Positions 1 to 8,051 of a DNA stretch of 38,733 nt are shown piece after piece. This DNA is from Gammaproteobacteria bacterium (GTDB taxonomy: Bacteria > Pseudomonadota > Gammaproteobacteria > SURF-13). The stretch covers positions 1-38,733 of the forward strand of contig QZKM01000032.1 in the NCBI GenBank assembly GCA_003599485.1, written 5' to 3'. The translations under genes and the position numbers were made by a program. The first letter of the stretch is position 1; each line of letters begins with the position of its first letter. The notes under the pieces are model-generated. The model was given only the letters and a program-made list of their open reading frames with translations, was not told the origin of the DNA and searched no databases.

Positions 1-275
1 TTGTCCACGCTCGATCCGCCTGCGGTGAACAGGCTGCTCAGCCCTACCTGGATAGGGCTGTGGCCGGGCGGTGCGGCGGTATGAGCGGGCGGGCGGGTTT
101 GTTGGGCCACGTTCTCCATGGCGCCGATGCTCGCTTTTAAAGCCCTTATCTCCTGCTCAAGCTGCTGCAGGCGTTGCTGCAATACCTCGGCGTCGTCGGC
201 CAGCAGAGCGCCTGAAAAACCAAGCATGCAGGCGGCCGCGGCCGCCCGCGAGTAACGGGTGAATTTATTCAACAT
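1..275 (-). CDS. Outer-membrane porin-like protein, N-terminal part (runs off the left edge)
   Basis: Only the first 91 or so codons are in the window; the gene continues past position 1. The ATG at 273-275 is preceded by a good Shine-Dalgarno (AGGAG). The product starts with a signal peptide ending near LLADD, followed by a Gln/Leu-rich coiled-coil stretch (EVLQQRLQQLEQEIRALK), a Pro-rich linker and the start of a mature domain (PIQVGLSSLFTAGGSS). A signal peptide plus a short trimerising coiled coil before a beta-barrel is typical of porin-like outer-membrane proteins. The GLSSLFTAGG segment resembles porin or receptor proteins that sit in zinc-regulated clusters. The neighbouring Fur/Zur-type regulator and MerC gene support a metal-uptake role, but that is inference because the barrel lies outside the window. 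Confidence 0.6.
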   Translation of the reverse strand, partial: MLNKFTRYSRAAAAACMLGFSGALLADDAEVLQQRLQQLEQEIRALKASIGAMENVAQQTRPPAHTAAPPGHSPIQVGLSSLFTAGGSSVD

Positions 276-316
276 ACACGACTCCTGTATCTATCCTGTT
301 AAAAAAACCAAGCCCA

Positions 317-340
317 CGGCGCGCCGGATGCGGCGCGCCG
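317..340 (-). terminator. Hairpin with distal T-tract, possible terminator of the 100-residue membrane protein gene
   Basis: A 9-bp perfect stem (CGGCGCGCC pairing with GGCGCGCCG) closes a 6-base loop (GGATGC). Read on the minus strand, a run of seven T follows at 301-307, about nine bases after the stem. The hairpin is very stable, but the gap before the T-run makes it an imperfect intrinsic terminator. It lies between the stop of the upstream minus-strand gene and the porin-like gene. Confidence 0.4.
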
Positions 341-366
341 CGACAGTAAACTACCGGTGAAAAAAA

Positions 367-669
367 TCAGGAGGGTAAGGGAGGGGCGCGGATAGGCTGC
401 AGGCGCAGCGAGGTTTGAGTGTAGGGTGAAGCGGAGATGAAGGCCAAAATGAAAACCAGAATAAGCAGCAAAGGTGGCGGGGCGGACGCGCACCACAGCG
501 CACCCGGCACATGACTGAGCTGACATTCGCTGTGACCGGCAGGGCCGCTGCCGCCCTCCACCAGTTCATGCTGGCTGACATGCAGCGTTGCGGACAGCAG
601 CAGCAACACGAGCAACAGGCCGGCCGTCCTGTTCAGACGTATGTTGCTGCGGAAAAGTTTCAAATGCAT
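367..669 (-). CDS. Small His/Cys-containing membrane protein, function unknown (DUF2946-like)
   Basis: This encodes 100 residues. An N-terminal hydrophobic helix (GLLLVLLLLSATLHV) is followed by a short loop rich in potential metal ligands (HVSQHELVEGG, GHSECQLSHVPG), then a second hydrophobic helix (PPLLLILVFILAFISA) and a basic Pro-rich tail. The layout resembles small DUF2946-type proteins found beside metal-transport genes, but I cannot assign a family firmly. The start is the ATG at 667-669; its ribosome site is weak. It is divergent from the Fur/Zur-type regulator, and the palindrome at 771-789 lies between them, so co-regulation by metal is plausible. The reading frame is open and fits the local layout, but a protein this short could be a chance ORF. 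Confidence 0.5.
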   Translation of the reverse strand: MHLKLFRSNIRLNRTAGLLLVLLLLSATLHVSQHELVEGGSGPAGHSECQLSHVPGALWCASAPPPLLLILVFILAFISASPYTQTSLRLQPIRAPPLPS

Positions 670-770
670 GGGGGCGTCATCTTACCGTTATATTCCGGCA
701 TGGGGACAAGGGAGCGGCGCCTGCCGGATGCCAATACCTCCATTCACGGCTGGACGTTCGCGCAGCGCTA

Positions 771-789
771 AATGCAATAGAGTTGCATT
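771..789. promoter_or_regulatory. Candidate Zur/Fur-family operator, site 1
   Basis: An inverted repeat with perfect 7-bp arms, AATGCAA (771-777) and TTGCATT (783-789), is separated by 5 bp. It lies 31 bp upstream of the Fur-family gene and in the intergenic region shared with the divergent small membrane-protein gene. The core ATGCAA-N5-TTGCAT also occurs in the larger palindrome in front of the MerC gene at 1344-1370. Two copies flanking a Fur-family gene suggest autoregulation. Assignment to this regulator is inference. Confidence 0.6.
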
Positions 790-820
790 CCATGATTGGC
801 GCATAGTACACTAACGAAGT

Positions 821-1321
821 ATGGAAATCCAGTTTTCCAACACCGCCGAAGATATGATCCGTCATACGGGTGCGCGGGTGACAACGGCGCGCGTCCGGGT
901 GTTGGCGTCATTATTGAAGGCGGGGCGCGCGCTGTCGCATCATGAAATAGCGAGCCTTCTTAACCGGGGTTATGTTGTTGACCGTGTCACTGTATACCGG
1001 GTACTGGAATGGCTGATCCGGCAGCGCCTCGCCCACAAAATTCCGGGCGATGACCGAGTGTGGCGATTTAATGTGGCCGATGAAAAGCGTGCCGGGCAGC
1101 ATGCACACTTCAGATGCAATTGCTGTTGCAGGGTATTTTGCCTGAAGGACACCGGCAAATCCTGTTCAATCAGACTGCCGCAAGGCTATCGCGCACAAAA
1201 ACTTGAATTAACCGTTAAAGGCCTGTGCGCTGAATGTTTGCCCGGTAAAAACCGGCACAAGCCTTCTGTCAACAAAAAGCTGCCATGCAATATGGCGAAA
1301 CACCCGCCGGCGCGATGCTGA
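821..1321 (+). CDS. zur: Fur-family metalloregulator, probably Zur (zinc uptake regulator)
   Basis: This is a 166-residue Fur-superfamily repressor. The N-terminal winged helix contains the family DNA-recognition motif (DRVTVYRVLEWL, about residues 55-66). The dimerisation domain carries the metal-site signature HAHFRCNCCCRVFCLKD, matching the family pattern HxHFxCxxC...CLxD, and a second CxxC (CAEC). These supply the structural zinc cysteines and the regulatory His ligands. The C-terminal tail of about 25 residues is basic and longer than usual. Zur rather than Fur is favoured because the neighbours are a MerC protein and a porin-like gene and there are no siderophore genes. The call of metal specificity is still inference. 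Operator-like palindromes lie before this gene and right after it, in front of merC. The ribosome site before the ATG is weak. Confidence 0.75.
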   Translation: MEIQFSNTAEDMIRHTGARVTTARVRVLASLLKAGRALSHHEIASLLNRGYVVDRVTVYRVLEWLIRQRLAHKIPGDDRVWRFNVADEKRAGQHAHFRCNCCCRVFCLKDTGKSCSIRLPQGYRAQKLELTVKGLCAECLPGKNRHKPSVNKKLPCNMAKHPPARC

Positions 1322-1343
1322 TGCCTTCTGTTCTTTTGGTATG

Positions 1344-1370
1344 CTTATATGCAACATTGTTGCATATAAG
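1344..1370. promoter_or_regulatory. Candidate Zur/Fur-family operator, site 2 (27-bp palindrome)
   Basis: This is a perfect inverted repeat with 13-bp arms. The left arm is CTTATATGCAACA (1344-1356), a single central T is at 1357, and the right arm at 1358-1370 is its exact complement. It lies between the regulator gene and the MerC gene, about 77 bp before the MerC start. It contains the same ATGCAA-N5-TTGCAT core as the site at 771-789. A -10-like TATAAG lies inside the right arm, so a bound repressor would block a promoter placed there. Confidence 0.7.
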
Positions 1371-1446
1371 GCAAGCTATGAGCGGCCTCGCGCTGTCTGG
1401 ACGAAAGTCCGCTCGATGATGAAGCAGACGAAGGAAATATACGAAA

Positions 1447-1893
1447 ATGTTTGCGAAACATACCCCGCACTGGGACAACACGGGCATTTACGCCTCCGGA
1501 CTATGTGTGGCGCACTGCTTGATGCTGCCGGTGATGGCGGCATTTTTACCCTGGTTCGGCCTTGAATTTCTTGCGCAGGACATCACCCATCAAGCCATGG
1601 TGTTGCTGCTGATCGGGTTTGGACTATGCGCCTTCATTCCGGGCTACCGGCTGCACGGCAAATTTTGGGTGGCCACGTTTGCCCTGATGGGCTGGGTTAT
1701 TGCGGCGTTCGCCGCTTTTTCCGCCGGCGAAATATTCGGCGAGTACTGGGAAACGCTGCTCACCATTCTCGGCAGTGCAATACTTATTACCGCGCACCTT
1801 AAAAACCTCAGCTTTTGCCGCCTTTGCGCATTATGCACAGGGCAGATGGCGTACACGCAGTCCTGCCCTGGGCAGGAAACCCCAAAGAACTAG
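1447..1893 (+). CDS. MerC-domain integral membrane protein
   Basis: This is a 148-residue membrane protein with four hydrophobic segments. The first carries the MerC signature GLCVAHCLMLP (about residues 18-28), with cysteines and a histidine that could bind a soft or borderline metal. The C-terminal part has a Cys-rich sequence (CRLCALC). MerC proteins were described as mercuric-ion uptake proteins of mer operons. Chromosomal copies without merA, as here, occur next to Zur-type regulators and may move other divalent metals. The start has a ribosome site (AAGGAA). The 27-bp palindrome upstream is the likely control site. The stop codon overlaps the stop of the convergent amidotransferase gene. 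The family call is firm; the substrate is unknown. Confidence 0.8.
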   Translation: MFAKHTPHWDNTGIYASGLCVAHCLMLPVMAAFLPWFGLEFLAQDITHQAMVLLLIGFGLCAFIPGYRLHGKFWVATFALMGWVIAAFAAFSAGEIFGEYWETLLTILGSAILITAHLKNLSFCRLCALCTGQMAYTQSCPGQETPKN

Positions 1894-3665
1894 GCTTTCA
1901 TGTTCACCTGCAACCAATGCTCCAGCAGCGCCAGATGCCACAGCTTGCTGCCTTGCAGCGGCGTCAGGTATTTTTCCGGCGCGGCCAGCAGTTTTTCCAC
2001 GTAGGCGCGCTGAAACAGACCGCGCCGGCGGCAGGCTTCGGAATGGAGCACCTCGCGCATGAAATTCAGAAATTCGCCACGCACGTATTTCAGCGCGGGC
2101 ATGGGAAAGTAGCCCTTGGGGCGGTCTATCACGGCGTCGGGCAGCAGTCCGCGCGCGATGGCTTTTACCGGATGTTTGCCGCCGCTTTTCAGTTTTAATT
2201 CCGGCGGCATGCTCAGGGCCAGCTCCACCAGTTCGTGATCGAGAAACGGCACGCGCGCCTCCAGCCCGAAGGCCATGGTCATGTTGTCCACGCGCTTGAC
2301 TGGATCATCCACGATGAGGGTGGTGACATCCATGCGCAGCACGCGATCCAGAAACGTATCGGCGCCCGGCGCGGCGAGTAGCCCGGCGATGTGCTCCGAG
2401 GTGTAATCCGCGCCGTGATAATCGGGCGCAACGGTTTCCAGGAATTCCTGATGCGTGCGATCAAAATAATGTTTGCGGAAACGCTCCAGGTCGCTGCCGC
2501 TTTCGGCCTGCATCAGCGGATACCAGAAATAGCCGCCGAATACTTCATCCGCACCCTGCCCGCTCTGTACCACTTTAACCTGTTTCGACACGCGCTCGGC
2601 CAGCAGATAAAACGCCACGGCGTCCTGCGCTACCATCGGTTCGGACATGCTGCGCACGCATTCCGGCAGGCGTGCCAGCACGTCGCCGTTGGGAATTAAA
2701 AAACGCTGATGCTGCGTGGCGTAGCGCGCGGCAATCTGGTCGGAATATTCAAACTCGCTGCCTTTCTCCTGTGCCGCGTCTTCAAAGCCGATGGAAAAAG
2801 TACGCAGGTTCTTCTGCCCGGCCTCGGCAAGCAGCGCGACAATCAGGCTGGAGTCGAGCCCCCCGGAAAGCAGTACCCCCACCGGCACGTCGGCGATCAG
2901 GCGGCGTTTTTCCACCGCCGCGCGCAGTTTTTGATGCACGGCTGCTATCCATTCCGGTTCGGATTTCGCCCGCGCCGGGCGCACCGCCATCGGTTCCCAA
3001 TAGCGGCGCGTGGCGCTACGGCCTTGTGCATCCACGGTCATGGTAGTGGCGGGCGCGAGCTTGCGTATGCCTTGTAAAATCGTGCGCGGCGCGGGGATGA
3101 CCGCGTGCAGCGTGAGCTGATGGTGCAATGCAACGGGATCAATGCGTGTATCCACGTCACCCGCGGCGAGCAAGGCCTGGGTGGTGGAGGCGAAGCGGAA
3201 ATAATTTTTGCCTTGCGTATAGTAAAGCGGCTTGATGCCCAAGCGGTCGCGCGCCATGAACAGCGTTTGTCTTTTCGCGTCCCACACGGCGAAGGCGAAC
3301 ATGCCGTGCAGCTTTTCCACGCAGCGTTCGCCCCAGGCGGCATACGCCTTGAGTATCACTTCGGTGTCGCCGCCGGAAAAAAAGGTGTAGCCTTGCGCCT
3401 GCAATTCCTCGCGCAACGGCTGGTAATTGTAAATCGTGCCGTTGAACACGATGGCAAGGTCGAGAGCCTTGTCCACCATGGGCTGGTGCGAGCGCTGCGA
3501 CAAGTCTATGATAGCGAGCCGGCGGTGGCCGAAGGCGAGCGGGCCATCGCTGTAAAAGCCGCCGTCGTCCGGCCCGCGCCGCACCAACGCCCCGGTCATG
3601 CGCCGTACCGCCGCCGCATCGGGAATGGCGTGATCCAGCCGCAGTTCGCCGCTAATGCCGCACAC
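1890..3665 (-). CDS. Asparagine-synthase-like amidotransferase, N-acetylglutaminylglutamine amidotransferase type
   Basis: The product has 591 residues. After the start Met, Cys2 (MCGISGE) is the glutaminase nucleophile of the class-II amidotransferase domain (residues 1 to about 210). The synthetase domain carries the ATP pyrophosphatase loop SGGLDSS at 267-273. Sequence stretches such as MSEPMVAQDAVAFYLL, VVQSGQGADE and DDPVKRVDNMTMA match the family that amidates N-acetylglutaminylglutamine to the dipeptide osmolyte NAGGN, rather than housekeeping AsnB. In Pseudomonas this gene sits with an acetyltransferase/ligase (ngg) and a peptidase; neither is here. The start is GTG (GTG-TGC-GGC), forced by the need for Cys2. 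It is divergent from the small membrane-peptide and PuuD-like genes and convergent with merC. Confidence 0.8.
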   Translation of the reverse strand: MCGISGELRLDHAIPDAAAVRRMTGALVRRGPDDGGFYSDGPLAFGHRRLAIIDLSQRSHQPMVDKALDLAIVFNGTIYNYQPLREELQAQGYTFFSGGDTEVILKAYAAWGERCVEKLHGMFAFAVWDAKRQTLFMARDRLGIKPLYYTQGKNYFRFASTTQALLAAGDVDTRIDPVALHHQLTLHAVIPAPRTILQGIRKLAPATTMTVDAQGRSATRRYWEPMAVRPARAKSEPEWIAAVHQKLRAAVEKRRLIADVPVGVLLSGGLDSSLIVALLAEAGQKNLRTFSIGFEDAAQEKGSEFEYSDQIAARYATQHQRFLIPNGDVLARLPECVRSMSEPMVAQDAVAFYLLAERVSKQVKVVQSGQGADEVFGGYFWYPLMQAESGSDLERFRKHYFDRTHQEFLETVAPDYHGADYTSEHIAGLLAAPGADTFLDRVLRMDVTTLIVDDPVKRVDNMTMAFGLEARVPFLDHELVELALSMPPELKLKSGGKHPVKAIARGLLPDAVIDRPKGYFPMPALKYVRGEFLNFMREVLHSEACRRRGLFQRAYVEKLLAAPEKYLTPLQGSKLWHLALLEHWLQVNMKA

Positions 3666-3687
3666 GTTCCGGGGGGTTGCTATGTTG

Positions 3688-3716
3688 TTGCATTGTCCGG
3701 CGCGCTGCTTTACTCT
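3688..3716 (+). promoter_or_regulatory. Possible sigma-70 promoter for the 30-residue peptide and PuuD-like genes
   Basis: TTGCAT (3688-3693) and TACTCT (3711-3716) are spaced by 17 bp in the intergenic region between two divergent genes. The start of the first downstream ORF lies 50 bp further on. The match to consensus is moderate. Confidence 0.3.
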
Positions 3717-3765
3717 TTAAAGCCGCACCCATCTCCTGTCGTCAACCTTAACGAGGATGAACACT

Positions 3766-3858
3766 ATGAAGAATCCACTTGATTCGATTGCCGGAACCAT
3801 TATATCAGGCCTGGTATTGACGGTTATTCTGGTGCTGGTTGCCAACGCGATCGCATAA
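3766..3858 (+). CDS. 30-residue single-span membrane peptide, unknown function
   Basis: This is a short ORF with a clear ribosome site (ACGAGG, 9 bp before the ATG). The product begins MKNPLDSIAG and continues as one hydrophobic helix rich in Val, Leu and Ile (about residues 11-28), ending in AIA. The stop is TAA. It lies 22 bp ahead of the PuuD-like membrane gene, and both have nearly the same leader (TTAACGAGG or TTTAAACGAGG, then GAACAC). They are probably translated from one message. Small helices of this kind can be accessory subunits of membrane complexes; that role is inference. A chance ORF is less likely because of the good ribosome site and the fully membrane-like composition. Confidence 0.55.
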   Translation: MKNPLDSIAGTIISGLVLTVILVLVANAIA

Positions 3859-3880
3859 CTTTAAACGAGGGGAACACGTC

Positions 3881-4366
3881 ATGGAATTACTGCCGTTGAT
3901 TGAACGCTGGGTACATTTTCTCGCGGGCATCGCCTGGATCGGCCTGCTCTATTATTTCAACCTGGTGCAAGCCCCCGCGATGGCGGCGGCCAACGCCGAT
4001 ACGGGCGGGCCGGGGGGCGCGGGCATCACCAAATATGTGCTGCCGCGCGCGCTGCTCTGGTTCCGCTGGGCGGCGTTGGTCACCTGGCTCGCGGGCGCGG
4101 CGTTGCTGGGCGAGCGTTTTGTCTCCGCCTTCACCCTGCAGGGCGATGATGCCGTGATCGGCATCGGCGCCTGGCTCGGCACGATCATGTTATTGAACGT
4201 GTGGGGTCTGATCTGGCCCAACCAGAAAAAGGTGCTGGGGCTGAAACCGGCCACCGATCAGGAAAAGGCCAAGGCGCGCCGCGTGGCGTTTCTGACCTCG
4301 CGCGTCAACACCGCTCTGTCCATTCCCATGCTGTATTTTATGGCGGCGTCCGCGCACGGCATTTAG
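3881..4366 (+). CDS. Stand-alone PuuD-type membrane domain protein
   Basis: The product has 161 residues and about four membrane segments. The N-terminal motif ERWVHFLAGIAWIGLLYYFN is typical of the membrane domain of urate hydroxylase PuuD, with a conserved His in the first helix. Later sections (WGLIWPNQKKVLG, RVAFLTSRVNTALSIPMLYFM) also fit that family. Full-length PuuD carries a C-terminal cytochrome c domain with a CxxCH heme site. That domain is absent here and no purine-degradation genes are nearby, so urate oxidation should not be assumed. The start was chosen at 3881 because a strong ribosome site (GAGGGG) precedes it; an in-frame upstream ATG at 3839 lies inside the previous ORF. 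A strong terminator follows. Confidence 0.7.
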   Translation: MELLPLIERWVHFLAGIAWIGLLYYFNLVQAPAMAAANADTGGPGGAGITKYVLPRALLWFRWAALVTWLAGAALLGERFVSAFTLQGDDAVIGIGAWLGTIMLLNVWGLIWPNQKKVLGLKPATDQEKAKARRVAFLTSRVNTALSIPMLYFMAASAHGI

Positions 4367-4413
4367 TATTTATCCGCCAGCGGATAAGCGGTAAAATACC
4401 AACTTCATAACGT

Positions 4414-4450
4414 GGCGGCCCCCTGACCGGGGGGCTGCCATTTTATTTTT
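4414..4450 (+). terminator. Intrinsic terminator after the PuuD-like gene
   Basis: A 10-bp GC-rich stem (GGCGGCCCCC pairing with GGGGGCTGCC, one G-U pair) spans 4414-4439 with a 6-base loop. It is followed by ATTTTATTTTTT. It lies 48 bp after the PuuD-like stop and ends just before argD, so argD must have its own promoter or rely on read-through. Confidence 0.85.
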
Positions 4451-4468
4451 TCCGGAACGGAATTCGGC

Positions 4469-5647
4469 ATGGCTGATTCGCTAATGAACACGCACAACCG
4501 CCTGCCCGTGGCCTTCGACCACGGCAAGGGCGCGTGGCTGTGGGACACGCAAGGCAAAAAATATCTCGACGCAATCGCCGGGATTGCGGTGTGCGGCCTG
4601 GGCCACGCCCACCCGGCGGTGGCCGAGGCCCTGTGCGCGCAGTCCAAGCGGCTGTTGCATACCTCCAATATCTACACCATCACCAAGCAGCAGGAGCTCG
4701 GCGCCGAACTTGCGCGCCTGTCGGGTTTGGACAAGGTGTTTTTCTGCAATTCCGGCGCGGAGGCGAACGAGGCCGCGATCAAGCTCGCGCGCCTGCATGG
4801 GCACCGTAAAAACATCGAGGTTCCGGCCATCATCGTCATGGAAGGCAGCTTTCACGGGCGCACGCTCGCCACGCTCGCCGCCACCGGCAATAAAAAAATA
4901 CAGGCCGGGTTCGAGCCGCTGGTGCAGGGTTTCGTGCGCGCGCCGTATAACGACATCGGCGCATTAAACCGCATCGCGCAAAAAAATCACGACGTCGCCG
5001 CTGTGCTGGTGGAGCCGGTGCAGGGGGAGGGCGGGATACAGATACCGGATGACGATTATCTTGCCGCGGTGCGCGCCGTGTGCGACGAGCACGGCTGGCT
5101 GATGATGCTGGACGAGGTGCAGACCGGCATGTGCCGCACCGGGAAGTGGTTTGCCTTTCAGTACACCGGCGTGACGCCCGATGTAATGACGCTGGCCAAG
5201 AGCCTTGGCAACGGCGTGCCCATCGGCGCGTGTCTCGCGCGTGGCGCGGCGGCAGGGTTATTTCAGCCCGGCAGCCATGCCACCACCTTCGGCGGCAACC
5301 CCCTGGTGTGCAGCGCCGCGCTCGCCGTGGTGAAGACGCTGGTGCAGGAAAAGCTGGGTGAGCGCGCCGCCCTGCTCGGCGCGCGTATGCTGGCCGGATT
5401 TACCCGTGCGCTGGAGGGGCAGGGCCACGTGGCTGCAATACGCGGCAAGGGCCTGATGATCGGCATTGAACTGAATCGTCCCTGCGCCGATCTGGTGCCG
5501 CGCGCGCTGGCGCAAGGGCTGCTGATTAACGTCACCGCCGAGCGCGTGGTGCGCCTGCTGCCGCCGCTCGTCATCAGCGAAACCGAGGCGGATCAGATCG
5601 TCGCGGGCGTCAGCGAGCTGATTAAAAACTTCGCCGGAGCCGCGTGA
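4469..5647 (+). CDS. argD: Acetylornithine aminotransferase
   Basis: This is a class-III PLP-dependent aminotransferase of 392 residues, the usual length for ArgD. It converts N-acetylglutamate semialdehyde to N-acetylornithine in arginine synthesis, and many members also serve lysine synthesis by acting on succinyl-aminoketopimelate. Family marks are the N-terminal glycine-rich part ([18 protein letters not shown]), [18 protein letters not shown] for phosphate binding, [26 protein letters not shown], and the Schiff-base lysine in [14 protein letters not shown]. The ornithine carbamoyltransferase gene begins one base after its stop, so the two form an arginine operon. The start at ATG 4469 gives the normal N-terminus; the in-frame ATG at 4484 is an alternative. 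Confidence 0.93.
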   Translation: MADSLMNTHNRLPVAFDHGKGAWLWDTQGKKYLDAIAGIAVCGLGHAHPAVAEALCAQSKRLLHTSNIYTITKQQELGAELARLSGLDKVFFCNSGAEANEAAIKLARLHGHRKNIEVPAIIVMEGSFHGRTLATLAATGNKKIQAGFEPLVQGFVRAPYNDIGALNRIAQKNHDVAAVLVEPVQGEGGIQIPDDDYLAAVRAVCDEHGWLMMLDEVQTGMCRTGKWFAFQYTGVTPDVMTLAKSLGNGVPIGACLARGAAAGLFQPGSHATTFGGNPLVCSAALAVVKTLVQEKLGERAALLGARMLAGFTRALEGQGHVAAIRGKGLMIGIELNRPCADLVPRALAQGLLINVTAERVVRLLPPLVISETEADQIVAGVSELIKNFAGAA

Positions 5648-5648
5648 C

Positions 5649-6548
5649 ATGGGCGCACGGCATTTTCTGACCTTGAGCGATCTAAGCCCGGATGAATTGA
5701 CGGCGCTGCTGAAACGCGCTATTGAGCTCAAGGCCATGCAACGCGCGGGCGTACGTCACGAATTTTTGAAAAACAAGGTGCTCGCCATGGTGTTCGAGAA
5801 ATCCTCCACCCGCACGCGCGTGTCGTTCGAGAGCGCCATGATCCAGTGCGGCGGCGGCGCGATTTTTCTCTCGCCGCGCGACACGCAGCTTGGCCGCGGC
5901 GAGCCGATTGAGGACACCGCACGCGTGTTGTCGCGCATGTCGGATGTGATCGTGGTGCGCACCTTTGAGCACGAAAAACTGGAGCGCTTCGCCGCGCATT
6001 CCGGTGTGCCGGTCATTAACGCGCTCACCGACAAATATCATCCCTGCCAGGTGCTCGCGGATTTGCAGACCTATATCGAACATCGCGGCTCCATCAAGGG
6101 CAAGACCGTGGCCTGGGTGGGTGACGGCAACAATATGTGCCATTCCTACATCGAGGCGGCGGGTTTATTCAGTTTCCACCTGCGCGTCTCCACGCCGCCC
6201 GGCTACGACCCCGATCATGCGCTGCTCAGGAACGCCAAAAGTGTCGAACTGGTGCGTGATCCGATGCAGGCGGCGCACGGCGCCGATCTCGTCGTTACCG
6301 ACGTGTGGGCCAGCATGGGGCAGGAAGAAGAGCAGGCCGCGCGCGCGCGCGACTTCGCGGATTATCAGGTGAACGGAAAACTCATGGCGCGCGCTAAACC
6401 GGACGCGCTGTTCATGCACTGCCTGCCCGCGCACCGGGGGGAAGAGGTGAGCGCCGAGGTCATAGACGGACCGCACAGCGTGGTGTGGGATGAAGCGGAA
6501 AACCGCCTGCACGCGCAGAAGGCGCTGTTGGAGAAGCTGCTTGCCTGA
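5649..6548 (+). CDS. argF: Ornithine carbamoyltransferase
   Basis: This 299-residue enzyme joins carbamoyl phosphate to ornithine to make citrulline in the cytoplasm. The carbamoyl-phosphate loop [10 protein letters not shown], the [11 protein letters not shown] motif, the ornithine-side segment [11 protein letters not shown] and the C-terminal [10 protein letters not shown] are all present, so the enzyme looks complete. HCLP with a following Ala-His-Arg-Gly marks anabolic ornithine transcarbamylases. The ATG lies one base after the argD stop, implying translational coupling. It is convergent with tldD, with only 15 bp between stop codons and a small 6-bp hairpin (AACGCC/GGCGTT) there. Confidence 0.95.
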   Translation: MGARHFLTLSDLSPDELTALLKRAIELKAMQRAGVRHEFLKNKVLAMVFEKSSTRTRVSFESAMIQCGGGAIFLSPRDTQLGRGEPIEDTARVLSRMSDVIVVRTFEHEKLERFAAHSGVPVINALTDKYHPCQVLADLQTYIEHRGSIKGKTVAWVGDGNNMCHSYIEAAGLFSFHLRVSTPPGYDPDHALLRNAKSVELVRDPMQAAHGADLVVTDVWASMGQEEEQAARARDFADYQVNGKLMARAKPDALFMHCLPAHRGEEVSAEVIDGPHSVVWDEAENRLHAQKALLEKLLA

Positions 6549-6563
6549 ACGCCGCTGAAGGCG

Positions 6564-8000
6564 TTACGCTGTGCCGCCCACCGTCAGGCCGTCAATACGC
6601 AGCGTCGGCTGGCCGACGCCCACCGGCACGCTCTGGCCTTCCTTGCCGCAGGTGCCGACGCCGTCGTCCAGCTTTAAATCATTGCCGGTCATGGAGACGC
6701 GCATCAGCACGTCCGGCCCGTTGCCGATCAGCGTGGCGCCTTTCACCGGGCGGGTGATTTTTCCCTTTTCGATGAGATAGGCTTCGCTGGCGGAGAACAC
6801 GAATTTTCCGGACGTGATGTCCACTTGCCCGCCGCCGAAATTGACGGCGTAAAGTCCCTTGTCCACCGAGGCGATGATTTCCTCCGGCGCGTATTTTCCC
6901 GCCAGCATGTAGGTATTGGTCATGCGCGGCATGGGCAGGTGCGCGTATGACTCGCGCCGCCCGTTGCCGGTGGGCGCCGCGCCCATCAGGCGCGCGTTGA
7001 GCTTGTCCTGGATATAGCCTTTAAGTATGCCGTTTTCGATCAGCGTGGTGCATTGCGTGGGCGTGCCTTCGTCATCCAGGTTGAGCGAGCCGCGGCGATG
7101 GGCGAGCGTGCCGTCGTCCACCACGGTGCACTGTTCCGAGGCGACGCGCTCCCCGATGCGCCCGGCGAACGCCGAACTGCCCTTGCGATTGAAGTCTCCT
7201 TCCAGGCCGTGACCGATGGCCTCGTGCAGCAAAATCCCCGGCCAGCCGGGGCCGAGCACCACCTGCATGGTTCCGGCCGGCGCGGCCACGGCGTCGAGAT
7301 TGACCAGCGCCTGACGCACCGCTTCGCGCGCGAAATTCAGGCCGCGCCCGTTTTCCAGAAAATACTCATAGCCCACGCGCCCGCCGCCGCCCGCGCCGCC
7401 CTGTTCGCGCCGCCCGTTGTGTTCCACGATCACGCTCACGTTCAGGCGCACCAGCGGACGGACGTCGGCGGCGAGCGTGCCGTCGCTGGCCGCGATCAGC
7501 ATCACGTCATGGGTGGAGGCGAGGCTCACCATGACCTGCTGCACGCGCGGATCGAGTCTGCGCGCCTCGCGGTCCATCATCTCCATCAACCCTATCTTGG
7601 CGGTTTCGTCCAGCGTGTTTAGCGGGTCGAGCGGTACGTACAACCGGTGTCCGGCGCGGCCTTGCCAGGCGGCGAGCGAGGTTTGCCGACCGCTGCGGGC
7701 GATGGCGCGCGCCGCCTGCGCGGCAGCGTTAAGCGCGGGCAGCACGAGCTCGTCGGAATAGGCAAAGCCGGTCTTCTCGCCGGAGAGCGCGCGCACCCCC
7801 ACGCCCTGCTCGATGTTGTGCGAGCCTTCCTTGACGATGCCGTCCTCCAGCGCCCAGGATTCGGAGCGGCTCAGTTGAAAATACAAATCGGCGCTGTCCA
7901 CGCCGGGCTGCATGAGCTGATCCAGCACGCGCGACAGTTCAGTGTCGCCGAGGCCGCCGGGGTCAAGCAGGGTCTGGCGCGCGATGTCGAGGTTGTTCAT
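6564..8000 (-). CDS. tldD: Metalloprotease TldD
   Basis: This 478-residue zinc metalloprotease of the TldD/PmbA family acts with TldE (PmbA), which is not in this window. In E. coli the pair degrades unfolded peptides and processes microcin B17 and the CcdA antitoxin. The zinc motif HEAIGH is at residues 259-264, followed by [16 protein letters not shown], the family's best conserved block. The C-terminal beta-rich domain ends normally ([16 protein letters not shown]). The start at ATG 8000 is the natural N-terminus ([12 protein letters not shown]), but no good ribosome site is visible. It is transcribed in the same direction as moeB, after a gap of 51 bp, but is probably a separate unit or the last gene of the hemA operon. 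Confidence 0.93.
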   Translation of the reverse strand: MNNLDIARQTLLDPGGLGDTELSRVLDQLMQPGVDSADLYFQLSRSESWALEDGIVKEGSHNIEQGVGVRALSGEKTGFAYSDELVLPALNAAAQAARAIARSGRQTSLAAWQGRAGHRLYVPLDPLNTLDETAKIGLMEMMDREARRLDPRVQQVMVSLASTHDVMLIAASDGTLAADVRPLVRLNVSVIVEHNGRREQGGAGGGGRVGYEYFLENGRGLNFAREAVRQALVNLDAVAAPAGTMQVVLGPGWPGILLHEAIGHGLEGDFNRKGSSAFAGRIGERVASEQCTVVDDGTLAHRRGSLNLDDEGTPTQCTTLIENGILKGYIQDKLNARLMGAAPTGNGRRESYAHLPMPRMTNTYMLAGKYAPEEIIASVDKGLYAVNFGGGQVDITSGKFVFSASEAYLIEKGKITRPVKGATLIGNGPDVLMRVSMTGNDLKLDDGVGTCGKEGQSVPVGVGQPTLRIDGLTVGGTA

Positions 8001-8051
8001 TAGAGAGGTAATGTGGCCGGTGTGCCGGGAGTTAAAGTGCTATTTTACCAC

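Noticed and set aside
6548-6566. Hairpin AACGCC/GGCGTT between argF and tldD as a two-way terminator
   Set aside because: The stem has only 6 bp, no T-run follows on either strand, and it overlaps the tldD stop codon.
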